In this document: positions 6,831 to 15,354 of the stretch, piece after piece
Layout: the number at the start of each line of letters is the position of its first letter
How positions within the stretch are numbered: the first letter of the stretch is position 1
From: JASFYU01 sp045046905
Lineage (GTDB): Bacteria; Bacteroidota; Bacteroidia; Flavobacteriales; Flavobacteriaceae
NCBI GenBank assembly: GCA_045046905.1
Contig: JASFYU010000127.1
Span: 1 to 26,222, forward strand
Direction of reading: 5' to 3'
Length of the DNA stretch: 26,222 bases
The notes under the pieces: model-generated
What the model was told of the DNA's origin: nothing
What the model saw: only the letters and a program-made list of their open reading frames with translations
Databases searched by the model: none
Translations under genes and position numbers: made by a program

Positions 6831-7134
6831 ATGGTGTATAAATAGGAGATTAAAATTTAGAAATTAAAATTTTACTAAGTAGAGAATTTATAAAGCAGGC
6901 TAAGATATATGTAATCCCTTAGTATGGGTTTAACAAAAAAAAGTACAATTTAAATAAGGCAATCGTATAAACTAACAGCTCTTAAAACAATGGAATATGA
7001 AAATCAATAGTTCTTAAAAAGAGCCAGAAATTAAGACTTCTGGCTCGTATACCGAATTTTTTCGAAGGTAGTGTTCCTCAACTTTACCATCGGATAATTA
7101 AAAAATAGTATCAACCTAAATTCATTTCAAAAAT
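6831..7134. other. Intergenic leader of susC
   Basis: This 304-bp AT-rich gap between nagB and susC has no open frame of note and no clear TAnnTTTG promoter. It holds one solid stem-loop (7021-7046). SusC may be transcribed from the upstream promoter or from a promoter I cannot recognise. Confidence 0.6.
7021..7046. terminator. Stem-loop in the susC leader, T-tract on the minus strand
   Basis: GAGCCAGAA (7021-7029) and TTCTGGCTC (7038-7046) form a perfect 9-bp stem with an 8-nt loop. AAAAA precedes it, so on the minus strand the stem is followed by TTTTT as in an intrinsic terminator. On the plus strand only a delayed T-run (7057-7062) follows. It could stop antisense transcripts entering nagB, or set the nagB/susC expression ratio by attenuation. 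Confidence 0.5.
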
Positions 7135-10100
7135 ATGAAATCTAAATTAAATAAAGCAAAAACCATGCTTTCGAAAAATGCCATTTATGCATTTATTCTG
7201 CAGGCTCTTCTTGTGAATGTACTCCATGCCGGCACTGGGGTAGAAAACACAACTTTAGGAGAGGAAATTGTGCTGCAACAAGAAATTAACATCTCAGGTA
7301 CCATTACAGATGAAAACGGACAACCACTTCCAGGAGCCTCAGTAACCATCAAAGGAACCACTACAGGAGTGGTTGCCAACTTTGATGGAAACTATAAAAT
7401 TGGAGCGCCAGAAGACGCCACCCTTGTTATATCCTATATAGGATATACTGAACAAGAGGTTACTGTTGACGGGAGAACCACCATAGATGTACAGCTTGCC
7501 CCTGGTGATGCCCTAGATGAGGTTATTCTCATAGGTTACGGAACAGCCAAGAAAAGCGACCTTACAGGTGCAGTAGCTAGGATAGGTGCAGATGCGATTA
7601 AAAATAACGCACAATCCCAGGTATTTGATAGAATAGCCGGTAGGGTAGCAGGTGTTAATATTAATCAAAGTAGTACCCCTGGAGGTAGCAGCATTATAGA
7701 AATTAGAGGGCCAACTTCCCTAACAGGAGGAACCAGTCCGCTTATTGTTTTAGATGGTGTAATATACAATGGCGATATCCGGGATATTAATCCGAATGAC
7801 ATTGAGAACATCGATATTCTTAAGGATGCAAGTTCAGCGGCAGTGTATGGATCTAAAGCGTCTTCTGGTGTAATCATCATCAGTACAAAAAAAGGGAAAA
7901 TTGGAAAACCCACCATCAACTTCTCTTCCAAGATCAGCGTTAGCGAGGTCAATAATAGAGATTTTAGAACAAGAACTGGCAAGGAATATGAAGAGTTTAG
8001 AAGGGACTACTTCCGTACAGTTGGAAATAATTTTCCTGATTTTTATTGGAATGACCCAAGTGATCTACCATCTGGAGTAACGCTACAAGATTGGCGAGAT
8101 GCAGGAAACAACCCTGCGGATGACAACACAGAAGAGTATTTAAATCGGCTTAATTTCTTTGATTTGGAAAAAGAGCAATACCGCGCTGGAAACGAAGTCA
8201 ATTGGTTTAATGAAGTCATGAATTCTGGAATAATTACTGAAAATGACTTAAGCATTAATGGGGGAACAGATAAGACATCCTATTATTGGTCCCTTGGTCA
8301 AATTGACAATAAGGGTATTATAAAAGGGGATGGAGCCTCTGCGGTAAGAACAAGGTTGAACGTAGACTTTGAAATTGCAGATTGGTTGAATATAGGGATC
8401 AATTCCCATTTCTCAGAAAGAGATCTTAGTGATGTTAGGGCCAGTCTACAAAATATGTTTAGAACAAGTCCTTATGCCAAACTTAGAAATGATGATGGCA
8501 CATTAAATCTTTTTCCTGGCGAATATGTTAATGTTGCTAGCCCTTTTGATAATTCTGAACGTCAAGTTAAAGAACGAAAGTTGATTAATATCTTTGCTGC
8601 TATGTATGCGGATGTTAAGCTGCCATTGGGAATTAAATATAGGTTTTCATACCAACCCAGATATGATTTTGAAAGAGATTATAACTTCTGGGGTTCCGAA
8701 ACTTTAAATGGAGGAATTAGACACAGTAATGGATTTGGTACAAGAAGAGAGTTTTCTCAATTCTCATGGCTATTGGATCATCTTTTGACTTGGAACAATG
8801 AAATCGGGAAACATAGATTTGATCTTACTTTTTTATATAACCAAGAAAGAACAAAGAACTATGAGTCTTTTATGTCAAATGAAAACTTCTCTCCTAATGA
8901 GATGTTGGGTTTCAACGGTTTAGGATTCGGTATTAAACCAGCACTATCTTCAAATGATACAGAAGCCAGTGGTAATGCCATTATGGGTAGATTGAACTAT
9001 ATATTCGATAATAGGTATTTTATAACCGCATCTGTAAGAAGAGATGGTTATTCGGCCTTTGGACAGGAGAACCCAACTGCGATTTTCCCTGCTGCTGCGT
9101 TTGCTTGGACGGTTTCGAATGAAAAATTCTTCAATGTGGATTGGGTGGATAGATTGAAGTTCAGGACTTCTTGGGGTATCAATGGAAACCGTGATATCGG
9201 TATTTATTCCTCCTTGGCACGTGTCAATAGTACACAGTACTCAAATGGTTCTGGTGTTCAGGTCGGTGTTTATAACAACTCGCTTTCCAATCCAGGATTA
9301 CGCTGGGAAAAAACAGAATCTTTGAATTTTGGACTTGATTTGGGGTTATTTAATAACCGAGTTGATCTTACCGCTGAATATTATACAATAACCACTACTG
9401 ATCTACTCCAGAATAGACAACTCCCAGAAATAACTGGTTTTAATGGCGTTACTACTAATATAGGGGAATTAGAAAACAAGGGATTTGAGCTTTCTCTAAA
9501 TACTGTAAACATTGATACTCAAAATTTCTCATGGAGATCAGGCGTTGTGTTTTCATTTAATCGCAATAAAATAATCTCACTCTTCGGAGATTTAGACGAA
9601 GAAGGGAATCCGCTTCCTGACTATTCAAATCAATGGTTCCCTGGACAATCAATAGATGTGATATGGGATTATAAAGTTGAAGGTGTCTGGCAAGCTAATG
9701 AGGCAGCTGAGGCCAACGCACAGGGGTTTGTCCCAGGCGATTATAAGGCCCAAGATCTAAACAACGACGGTCAGTATGACGCCTTGATTGATAAACAATT
9801 TATCGGTTTTAGAACTCCGAGATATCGATGGGGTTTTAGAAATGAATTTAAATATAAAAGACTCGTGGCATCAGTTTTTGTTAGAGCCGATGTAGGTCAT
9901 AAAGGTGTATTTAGTCCTGCGACCCATCAATCTTCTACCTATGATAGAAGGAGTATATGGAACATCCCCTATTGGACTCCAACAAATGGGGAACAAGAAT
10001 TTGCCCGTGTTAATGAAAATAGAGGACTTTATGGCGGAGGTTTAGATGTGAACAAGTCCAGGACCTTTATAAGGTTACAAGATATTTCATTATCCTATGA

Positions 10101-10275
10101 TATTTCGGTACCAGAAAATATGGGTATTAAGTCATTGCGGGTATTCGCAAGTGCAAGAAACATTTTAACTTGGACTAAGTGGCCGGGTTGGGATCCTGAG
10201 CGTAGTTCTACGAACTTAAATGGTGATTTACCAATGCCAAGAACCTTTACAATGGGGATAAATGTTTCCTTGTAG
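7135..10275 (+). CDS. susC: SusC/RagA-family TonB-dependent outer-membrane transporter
   Basis: The 1046-residue length is usual for SusC. A signal peptide covers about residues 1-32 (AIYAFILQALLVNVLHA). A carboxypeptidase-regulatory-like domain follows at about residues 51-128 (ISGTITDENGQPLPGASVTI). The plug domain follows from about residue 140, with the hallmark LIVLDGVIYN, then DIENIDILKDASSAAVYGSK and SGVIIISTKKGK. The remainder is the 22-strand barrel, ending in the typical RTFTMGINVSL. It imports glycan fragments bound by SusD, powered by TonB. The adjacent susD starts 23 bp downstream. No residues show which sugar is carried, and no break was seen. Confidence 0.97.
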   Translation: MKSKLNKAKTMLSKNAIYAFILQALLVNVLHAGTGVENTTLGEEIVLQQEINISGTITDENGQPLPGASVTIKGTTTGVVANFDGNYKIGAPEDATLVISYIGYTEQEVTVDGRTTIDVQLAPGDALDEVILIGYGTAKKSDLTGAVARIGADAIKNNAQSQVFDRIAGRVAGVNINQSSTPGGSSIIEIRGPTSLTGGTSPLIVLDGVIYNGDIRDINPNDIENIDILKDASSAAVYGSKASSGVIIISTKKGKIGKPTINFSSKISVSEVNNRDFRTRTGKEYEEFRRDYFRTVGNNFPDFYWNDPSDLPSGVTLQDWRDAGNNPADDNTEEYLNRLNFFDLEKEQYRAGNEVNWFNEVMNSGIITENDLSINGGTDKTSYYWSLGQIDNKGIIKGDGASAVRTRLNVDFEIADWLNIGINSHFSERDLSDVRASLQNMFRTSPYAKLRNDDGTLNLFPGEYVNVASPFDNSERQVKERKLINIFAAMYADVKLPLGIKYRFSYQPRYDFERDYNFWGSETLNGGIRHSNGFGTRREFSQFSWLLDHLLTWNNEIGKHRFDLTFLYNQERTKNYESFMSNENFSPNEMLGFNGLGFGIKPALSSNDTEASGNAIMGRLNYIFDNRYFITASVRRDGYSAFGQENPTAIFPAAAFAWTVSNEKFFNVDWVDRLKFRTSWGINGNRDIGIYSSLARVNSTQYSNGSGVQVGVYNNSLSNPGLRWEKTESLNFGLDLGLFNNRVDLTAEYYTITTTDLLQNRQLPEITGFNGVTTNIGELENKGFELSLNTVNIDTQNFSWRSGVVFSFNRNKIISLFGDLDEEGNPLPDYSNQWFPGQSIDVIWDYKVEGVWQANEAAEANAQGFVPGDYKAQDLNNDGQYDALIDKQFIGFRTPRYRWGFRNEFKYKRLVASVFVRADVGHKGVFSPATHQSSTYDRRSIWNIPYWTPTNGEQEFARVNENRGLYGGGLDVNKSRTFIRLQDISLSYDISVPENMGIKSLRVFASARNILTWTKWPGWDPERSSTNLNGDLPMPRTFTMGINVSL

Positions 10276-10298
10276 TTTAATCCTTAAAATATTGAGTT

Positions 10299-12065
10299 AT
10301 GAAACATTTTGGAAATAAACTATTAGTAGTATTAATATTGACCTTTGTACTCTTTTCTTGTGAATCAGATGATTTTTTGGATATTAAGCCAAAATCTTTT
10401 TTCACCTCCGAGAATGTGTATAACAACCCGGCCGGCTTTGAAGCTGGCCTGGTAAACATGAGAAAGGCACTTACCAACACAACTTATGGCAGTAAGCGGA
10501 ATAACCTAGTGTGCGAGTGGTCTGCATCAGAAGCGGCTGTACCGGCATTGCAGATGGATTGGAATGCCACGACACCGAATTCCGATAGGTTTTACCAATT
10601 TCTTAATCTCTATATAGACGCGTATGAGCAGATAAAAAATGCGAATACCTTGATTAGCAGGGCAGACGACATAGAGTGGCCGAGCCAAGCTGAAAAGGAT
10701 CAGGTTTTGGCCGAGGCTTTGTGGCACCGATCGTTCTGGTACTATTGGTTGGTGAACAGCTATGGCGATGTTCCATTTATCGGCAAGGAAATTAGGGGTG
10801 CTAAACTTGATTTCCAAAGTCATAGCAGATGGACAGTTTTGGACAGGATCCAGTCGGATATGGAAACCAGTGTTGCTAATTTACCAGTCTCAGCTGCTCC
10901 AGGACAAGTTACGCAAGCGGCAGGAAATCATCTCTTGACAAAGATATATCTTGCTAATTTGGAGTTTGATAAAGCGATTACATCTGCAAGCAGCGTTATA
11001 AATGGGAGCCATGCTCTTATGACCTCAAGATTTGGTGTTGATGCAGGTGATCCTTCTTTAAATTTGCTTTGGGATCTTCATCGCCCGGATAATAAAAATG
11101 CACCGGAAAACACGGAGACCATTTTAGCCATGGTAGATCGCTATGATTTGCCCACAGATGCCAAGACACGAGGAACCTATACGATGCGCCATTGGAACTG
11201 TGCATGGTATAATGGTGCGGTTAAGGACAGTGAAGGTTTTTCTGGAACTATAGCCGAAGGACCTCAATATGCGGCTTTGGGAAGAGGTAACCCAGACCTT
11301 GCAATGAGCACCTATATGGCCTATAATATTTGGAATAATTTTGGTGATACTTGGGATAACACACCTGATTTAAGAAGAGCTGATGCCAATTGGATTGACA
11401 ATCATGAAATTCTTTATAATAGGGAAAGCTCCATTGATTTTGGCAAACCCATTGATCCTAAATTAATGGCAAATCCAGCAGATTCACTGGTGCGACTATT
11501 TCCTGCTATTCATTACAAAGTTTTCGTTCCTCAGGAAGACCCAAATGTTAGACCTGTAGGAGGCGCTGGCGATATGTATTTATATCGTTTGGCAGAAACG
11601 TATCTATTAAGAGCAGAGGCCTATTTTTGGAAAGAGGATTTTATAAATGCAGCAGCAGATATAAATGCCGTTAGAACAAGGGCTAATGCAGTTTCAATTG
11701 CTCCTGGAGATGTTGATTTAGGCTTTATTTTTGATGAGCGCGCGCGCGAGTTGTATGTAGAATCTATACGGCATGCAGAAATGGTACGGGCGTCCTATAT
11801 TATGGCAAGCTTAAATAAAGGCGGTTATAGTTTGGATAGTTTCAGCGAAAGTAGTTGGTGGTATGATAGGGTAATAAGTCTAAATAACTTTTACCCACTG
11901 GAATACTTCTTTTTTGTAGGAGCAGCAAAAATCAACCCCCATAATGTACTTTGGCCCATTTCTTCAAATGTCATTACAGCTAATACGCAGGGGAGAATAA
12001 ACCAAAATATTGGTTATGTTGGCGCTGATCAAAACGTGCCTCCATTAGAGACCATTGACGAATAG
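10299..12065 (+). CDS. susD: SusD/RagB-family nutrient-binding lipoprotein
   Basis: This 588-residue surface lipoprotein has a signal peptide ending LFSC (Cys21), followed by acidic ESDD, which resembles the Bacteroidota lipoprotein export signal. The SusD N-terminal region begins FLDIKPKSFFTSENVY. The helical TPR-like scaffold is seen at QIKNANTLISRADDI and EALWHRSFWYYWLVNSYGDV. The C-terminal RagB/SusD domain holds MYLYRLAETYLLRAEAYFWK and DINAVRTRANA. It caps the SusC barrel and binds the glycan. A GC-rich CGCGCGCG run occurs at about 11739-11748. The ligand is not predictable from sequence. Confidence 0.97.
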   Translation: MKHFGNKLLVVLILTFVLFSCESDDFLDIKPKSFFTSENVYNNPAGFEAGLVNMRKALTNTTYGSKRNNLVCEWSASEAAVPALQMDWNATTPNSDRFYQFLNLYIDAYEQIKNANTLISRADDIEWPSQAEKDQVLAEALWHRSFWYYWLVNSYGDVPFIGKEIRGAKLDFQSHSRWTVLDRIQSDMETSVANLPVSAAPGQVTQAAGNHLLTKIYLANLEFDKAITSASSVINGSHALMTSRFGVDAGDPSLNLLWDLHRPDNKNAPENTETILAMVDRYDLPTDAKTRGTYTMRHWNCAWYNGAVKDSEGFSGTIAEGPQYAALGRGNPDLAMSTYMAYNIWNNFGDTWDNTPDLRRADANWIDNHEILYNRESSIDFGKPIDPKLMANPADSLVRLFPAIHYKVFVPQEDPNVRPVGGAGDMYLYRLAETYLLRAEAYFWKEDFINAAADINAVRTRANAVSIAPGDVDLGFIFDERARELYVESIRHAEMVRASYIMASLNKGGYSLDSFSESSWWYDRVISLNNFYPLEYFFFVGAAKINPHNVLWPISSNVITANTQGRINQNIGYVGADQNVPPLETIDE

Positions 12066-12141
12066 TTGGACATATTATTTTTATTGTAATATTCAAATAA
12101 GTTATGTTGGAGAGACGAAAATATCACCAGTATAATTAACA

Positions 12142-12230
12142 AACCGGGTTTGCCCTATTATGACCGTAAAAAAGCAACTTTAATTATATTGAATTTGTGG
12201 TGTTTATGGAATTATTTGGGCAAACACGGA
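12142..12230. repeat. Inverted repeat in the susD-aminotransferase gap
   Basis: CGGGTTTGCCC (12145-12155) pairs with GGGCAAACACG (12218-12228) with one mismatch; pairing extends outward into AACAAA/TTTTGTT if a 2-base gap is allowed. About 62 bp lie between the arms. It may be a long hairpin or a processing site in the operon mRNA, or the ends of a tiny lost element. No promoter was recognised in this 204-bp gap. Confidence 0.45.
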
Positions 12231-12269
12231 TTTTGTTGGATATAATAATAACGATTTAAGGAGAATGTT

Positions 12270-13649
12270 ATGCAAGAAAAAAAATACTCAAGGCGTAAGT
12301 TCGTAAAACAAAATGCCAAAGCGGGGGTCGGCGCAATGTTGACTGTAGGCGCAGGACCGGCATTTTTAGCCTGTACTTCATCTGATTCCTCAAAACCTGC
12401 CATCCTCGGCGGAAAACCCGCCCATACAGGAGAATGGACAAAATGGCCAGTATGGAACCCAGAGACCGATGAAAAGAAGGTCATTGAGGTACTTAGAAGT
12501 GGTGTATGGTCGCGTGCCAAATTGGTCACGGAATTTGAACAAAAATGGGCCAAAACCATTGGGGCAAAACGCTCTTTGGCGGTAGTAAACGGAACAAATG
12601 CTTTAATAGCATCCTTAGTGCAAGCGGGAATAGGTGGTGGTGACGAGGTACTTGTTTCATCATACACATTTGTAGCATCTGCAATTTCAATATTGGCTAC
12701 TGGGGCAATTCCGGTATTTGTAGATAGTGACCCAGATACTTTTCAAATAGATCCCAAAAAAATTGAAGGAAAAATAACATCCCGTACAGCGGCAATAATG
12801 CCGGTACATATCCTAGGGCTTCCTGCAAACATGCCTATAATCATGAACATTGCGGAAAGACATAATTTGGTTGTCATTGAAGATGCCTGCCAAGGATGGT
12901 TGGCAGAAATTGATCATAAAAAAGTGGGGACATTTGGAAAAGCCGGATGTTTTAGTTTTCAAAACTCCAAAAATATGGCCATTGGAGAGGGTGGTGCCAT
13001 AGTGAGTGACGACGACGATTTTATGGATAGATGTTATTCCTATCACAATTATGGTAACCCCTATGGCACATCAGTTGGTGCAGTTGGTTCTGGTACTGTT
13101 ATCGCGGGGACCAAATTGCGAATTACCGAATACCAGGCTGCTATAGGTTTAGCACAATTAAAAAGGCTGGAGCAAGAAACCCTAACACGTGGCGAAAATG
13201 CCGCATATCTAAAATCATTGATTAAGGACATTCCGGGTATTATACCCTATAAACTCTATGACAATGTTACTAGGGCAGCTTTTCATCTTTTCCCTTTCAG
13301 ATACAAAAAAGAGGAGTTTAATGGTCTTTCCAGAGAACTGTTCCTAAAGGCACTTAATGCCGAAGGAGTAAAATGTTCTAGTGGTTATGCCCCTATAAAT
13401 AAAATGCCCTACCTGAACAATGCTTTCAAATCAAAAAACTTTAAACTAATGTATCCCCCTGAAATGCTTAATTTCAAAACATATCTGGAACAAAACCAAT
13501 GTCCAGTGACAGATATGATTTGTAATCAAGAAGGAGTATGGATATACCAAAATTTACTTTTAGGAGAAAAATCAGATATGGAGGTTATTGCCGCTGCAAT
13601 AGAGAAAATATATAAGCACAGCGATGTGATTAGAAAGACGTTAAAATAA
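12270..13649 (+). CDS. Tat-exported DegT/DnrJ/EryC1-family PLP aminotransferase
   Basis: This 459-residue protein begins with a twin-arginine signal (YSRRKFVKQ, then a hydrophobic stretch ending FLACTSS; Cys35 may be lipidated). The aminotransferase domain spans about residues 50-455: GGKPAHTGEWTKWPVWN, VVNGTNALIASLVQAGI, GDEVLVSSYTFVASAISIL, VIEDACQGW (PLP-contacting Asp) and FSFQNSKNMAIGEGG, whose Lys234 is the expected Schiff-base lysine. It transfers amino groups to keto sugars in most family members. Export of a PLP enzyme is unusual but Tat carries folded, cofactor-loaded proteins. AAGGAG (12258-12263) lies 6 bp before the ATG, a rare clear Shine-Dalgarno in this window. Context with a keto-forming oxidoreductase suggests a keto/amino sugar step outside the cytoplasm. 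Confidence 0.9.
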   Translation: MQEKKYSRRKFVKQNAKAGVGAMLTVGAGPAFLACTSSDSSKPAILGGKPAHTGEWTKWPVWNPETDEKKVIEVLRSGVWSRAKLVTEFEQKWAKTIGAKRSLAVVNGTNALIASLVQAGIGGGDEVLVSSYTFVASAISILATGAIPVFVDSDPDTFQIDPKKIEGKITSRTAAIMPVHILGLPANMPIIMNIAERHNLVVIEDACQGWLAEIDHKKVGTFGKAGCFSFQNSKNMAIGEGGAIVSDDDDFMDRCYSYHNYGNPYGTSVGAVGSGTVIAGTKLRITEYQAAIGLAQLKRLEQETLTRGENAAYLKSLIKDIPGIIPYKLYDNVTRAAFHLFPFRYKKEEFNGLSRELFLKALNAEGVKCSSGYAPINKMPYLNNAFKSKNFKLMYPPEMLNFKTYLEQNQCPVTDMICNQEGVWIYQNLLLGEKSDMEVIAAAIEKIYKHSDVIRKTLK

Positions 13650-13702
13650 ACAAAACCTCATCAAATACATCTTATTCTTTCTTCACGCAAATACAAATTC
13701 AA

Positions 13703-15115
13703 TTGAAAATGAATACTACAATAGTAAGGATGATAAGAAATGGTTATTACGCAATTTTGGACTTATTCTTTAGTCTAGGTAGCAAGAGTAAAAATGCTAC
13801 GAAGAATTCCAATTCTGAAGGAATTCTGGAACATCATTCGGATAAATTAATTGCAAAACGATATTATTCTGGTTTCGAGTTGGCACATGATACCTATAAT
13901 GCAATTTCAACCGGAAAAGATGGTAAAATATATTATATACTTTCTTCTGAAGCAATCGATAAAGGAGGTCAAATGTATGTTTATGACCCTGAAACAGATC
14001 AGACTAAATTTTTGGCCGATTTAACAAATATCTGTGGAGAAAAAGATATGAAAGCAATTTCACAAGGAAAAAGCCATGTTCGGTTTTATGAAAGTAATGG
14101 TAAATTGTATTTCGCAACACATGTAGGGTATTATGAAATGATCGATGGCATGGAGCGTATGCCCAAAACCAAACCGGATGGATTTAAATTATATCCGGGT
14201 GGACATATTGTATCTTATGACCTTGATACAGGTAAATTTGAAGACTTGGCCCTTATACCCTACGGAGAAGGTGTAATTACCATGGAAATGGACACGGAAA
14301 GGCAGCAAATATATGGAATTACATGGGCGACAGGATTTTTTTTCCATTATGATTTGAATACTGGGAAACTTAAGAATTTAGGCAAAGTTTCGGCAAATGG
14401 TGAAGCGGGTATGCCAGGGGATAGTTATAGGGCACTTTGCAGATCTATGTTTGTTGACCACAGAGATGGAGCAGTATATTATTCAACTTCGGAAGGTTAT
14501 ATCTACACCTATTCCCCAGGCGCATCATCTCCAAAAAAAGTCGAGGGTACGGATTTACGGCTTGATTATTTTGGTAAATATGACCCAACTAGGCCAGGAA
14601 ATATGGGCTACAACTGGCGATCTATCGTTTGGCATGCGGCCGAAGGTGTCGCATATGGAGTACATGGTAATTCAGGCTACTTGTTCAAATTCTATCCAAA
14701 GGAAGCTAAAGTTGAAATTGTACAACGCATTACGTCAGAGCCATCACAAAAAAGTGGTATGTTTGATCAGTTCAGTTATGGCTACTTAGGGTTTCAATTA
14801 GGACCGGACAAAGAAACCTTATACTATTTGACCGGTGGACCAATTTATATCAATGGCAAAAGGGTAAAGGGTTTGGGTGAAATAACAATGGGAGCAGCTA
14901 AAGGGCTCGAAAACTTACACCTGATTACCTACAATATTTCGAACAAAAAATACACAGATCATGGTCCTGTTTTTTATGAAGATGGTAATCGACCCACCTA
15001 TGTGAATTCTATTGCGATAGGAAAAGATGGAGCTGTATATACACTGGCAAGATTTGAACAAAATGGCATGGTCATAGAAGATCTTATTAAAATTCCAAAT
15101 TTAGTTGCTAAGTAA
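13703..15115 (+). CDS. Beta-propeller protein of unknown function
   Basis: This 470-residue protein contains about seven repeats of the type found in beta-propellers: TGKDGKIYYILSSE, SNGKLYFATHVGYY, DTERQQIYGITW, DHRDGAVYYSTSEGYIYTY, AEGVAYGVHGNSGYLFKFYP, GPDKETLYYLTGGPIY and IGKDGAVYTLARF. Many blades end in a turn followed by a strand such as GHIVSYDLDTGKFEDL. The N-terminal 25 residues are moderately hydrophobic (GYYAILDLFFSL) and may be a weak or degraded signal peptide. No catalytic motif was recognised. Propellers in such loci are often lyases or binding proteins. It follows the aminotransferase by 53 bp on the same strand. Confidence 0.8.
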   Translation: MKMNTTIVRMIRNGYYAILDLFFSLGSKSKNATKNSNSEGILEHHSDKLIAKRYYSGFELAHDTYNAISTGKDGKIYYILSSEAIDKGGQMYVYDPETDQTKFLADLTNICGEKDMKAISQGKSHVRFYESNGKLYFATHVGYYEMIDGMERMPKTKPDGFKLYPGGHIVSYDLDTGKFEDLALIPYGEGVITMEMDTERQQIYGITWATGFFFHYDLNTGKLKNLGKVSANGEAGMPGDSYRALCRSMFVDHRDGAVYYSTSEGYIYTYSPGASSPKKVEGTDLRLDYFGKYDPTRPGNMGYNWRSIVWHAAEGVAYGVHGNSGYLFKFYPKEAKVEIVQRITSEPSQKSGMFDQFSYGYLGFQLGPDKETLYYLTGGPIYINGKRVKGLGEITMGAAKGLENLHLITYNISNKKYTDHGPVFYEDGNRPTYVNSIAIGKDGAVYTLARFEQNGMVIEDLIKIPNLVAK

Positions 15116-15354
15116 TAGTTAGTTTAAGTGATCGTTTTTTTATCAGAATTGTAAAATTTAAAAATGATGATGGTTACAAGTACACCTATAAGGCACCAAA
15201 ATAGACTATTCACAGAACGATAAACATGGGATTGTAATATTTGAAAACATCAAAATAAAAATGATCAGTGATAAACTTAACTTTAGGGTTATCTTTATTA
15301 TTGATACGTATTCCTTGTAAATTATCAGATAAAAGTTCACTTAAATTTGTAAAA

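Noticed and set aside
15268..15354. Upstream extension of the ceramidase-fold gene from GTG
   Set aside because: The extension would put 29 extra residues before a clean signal peptide starting at 15355.
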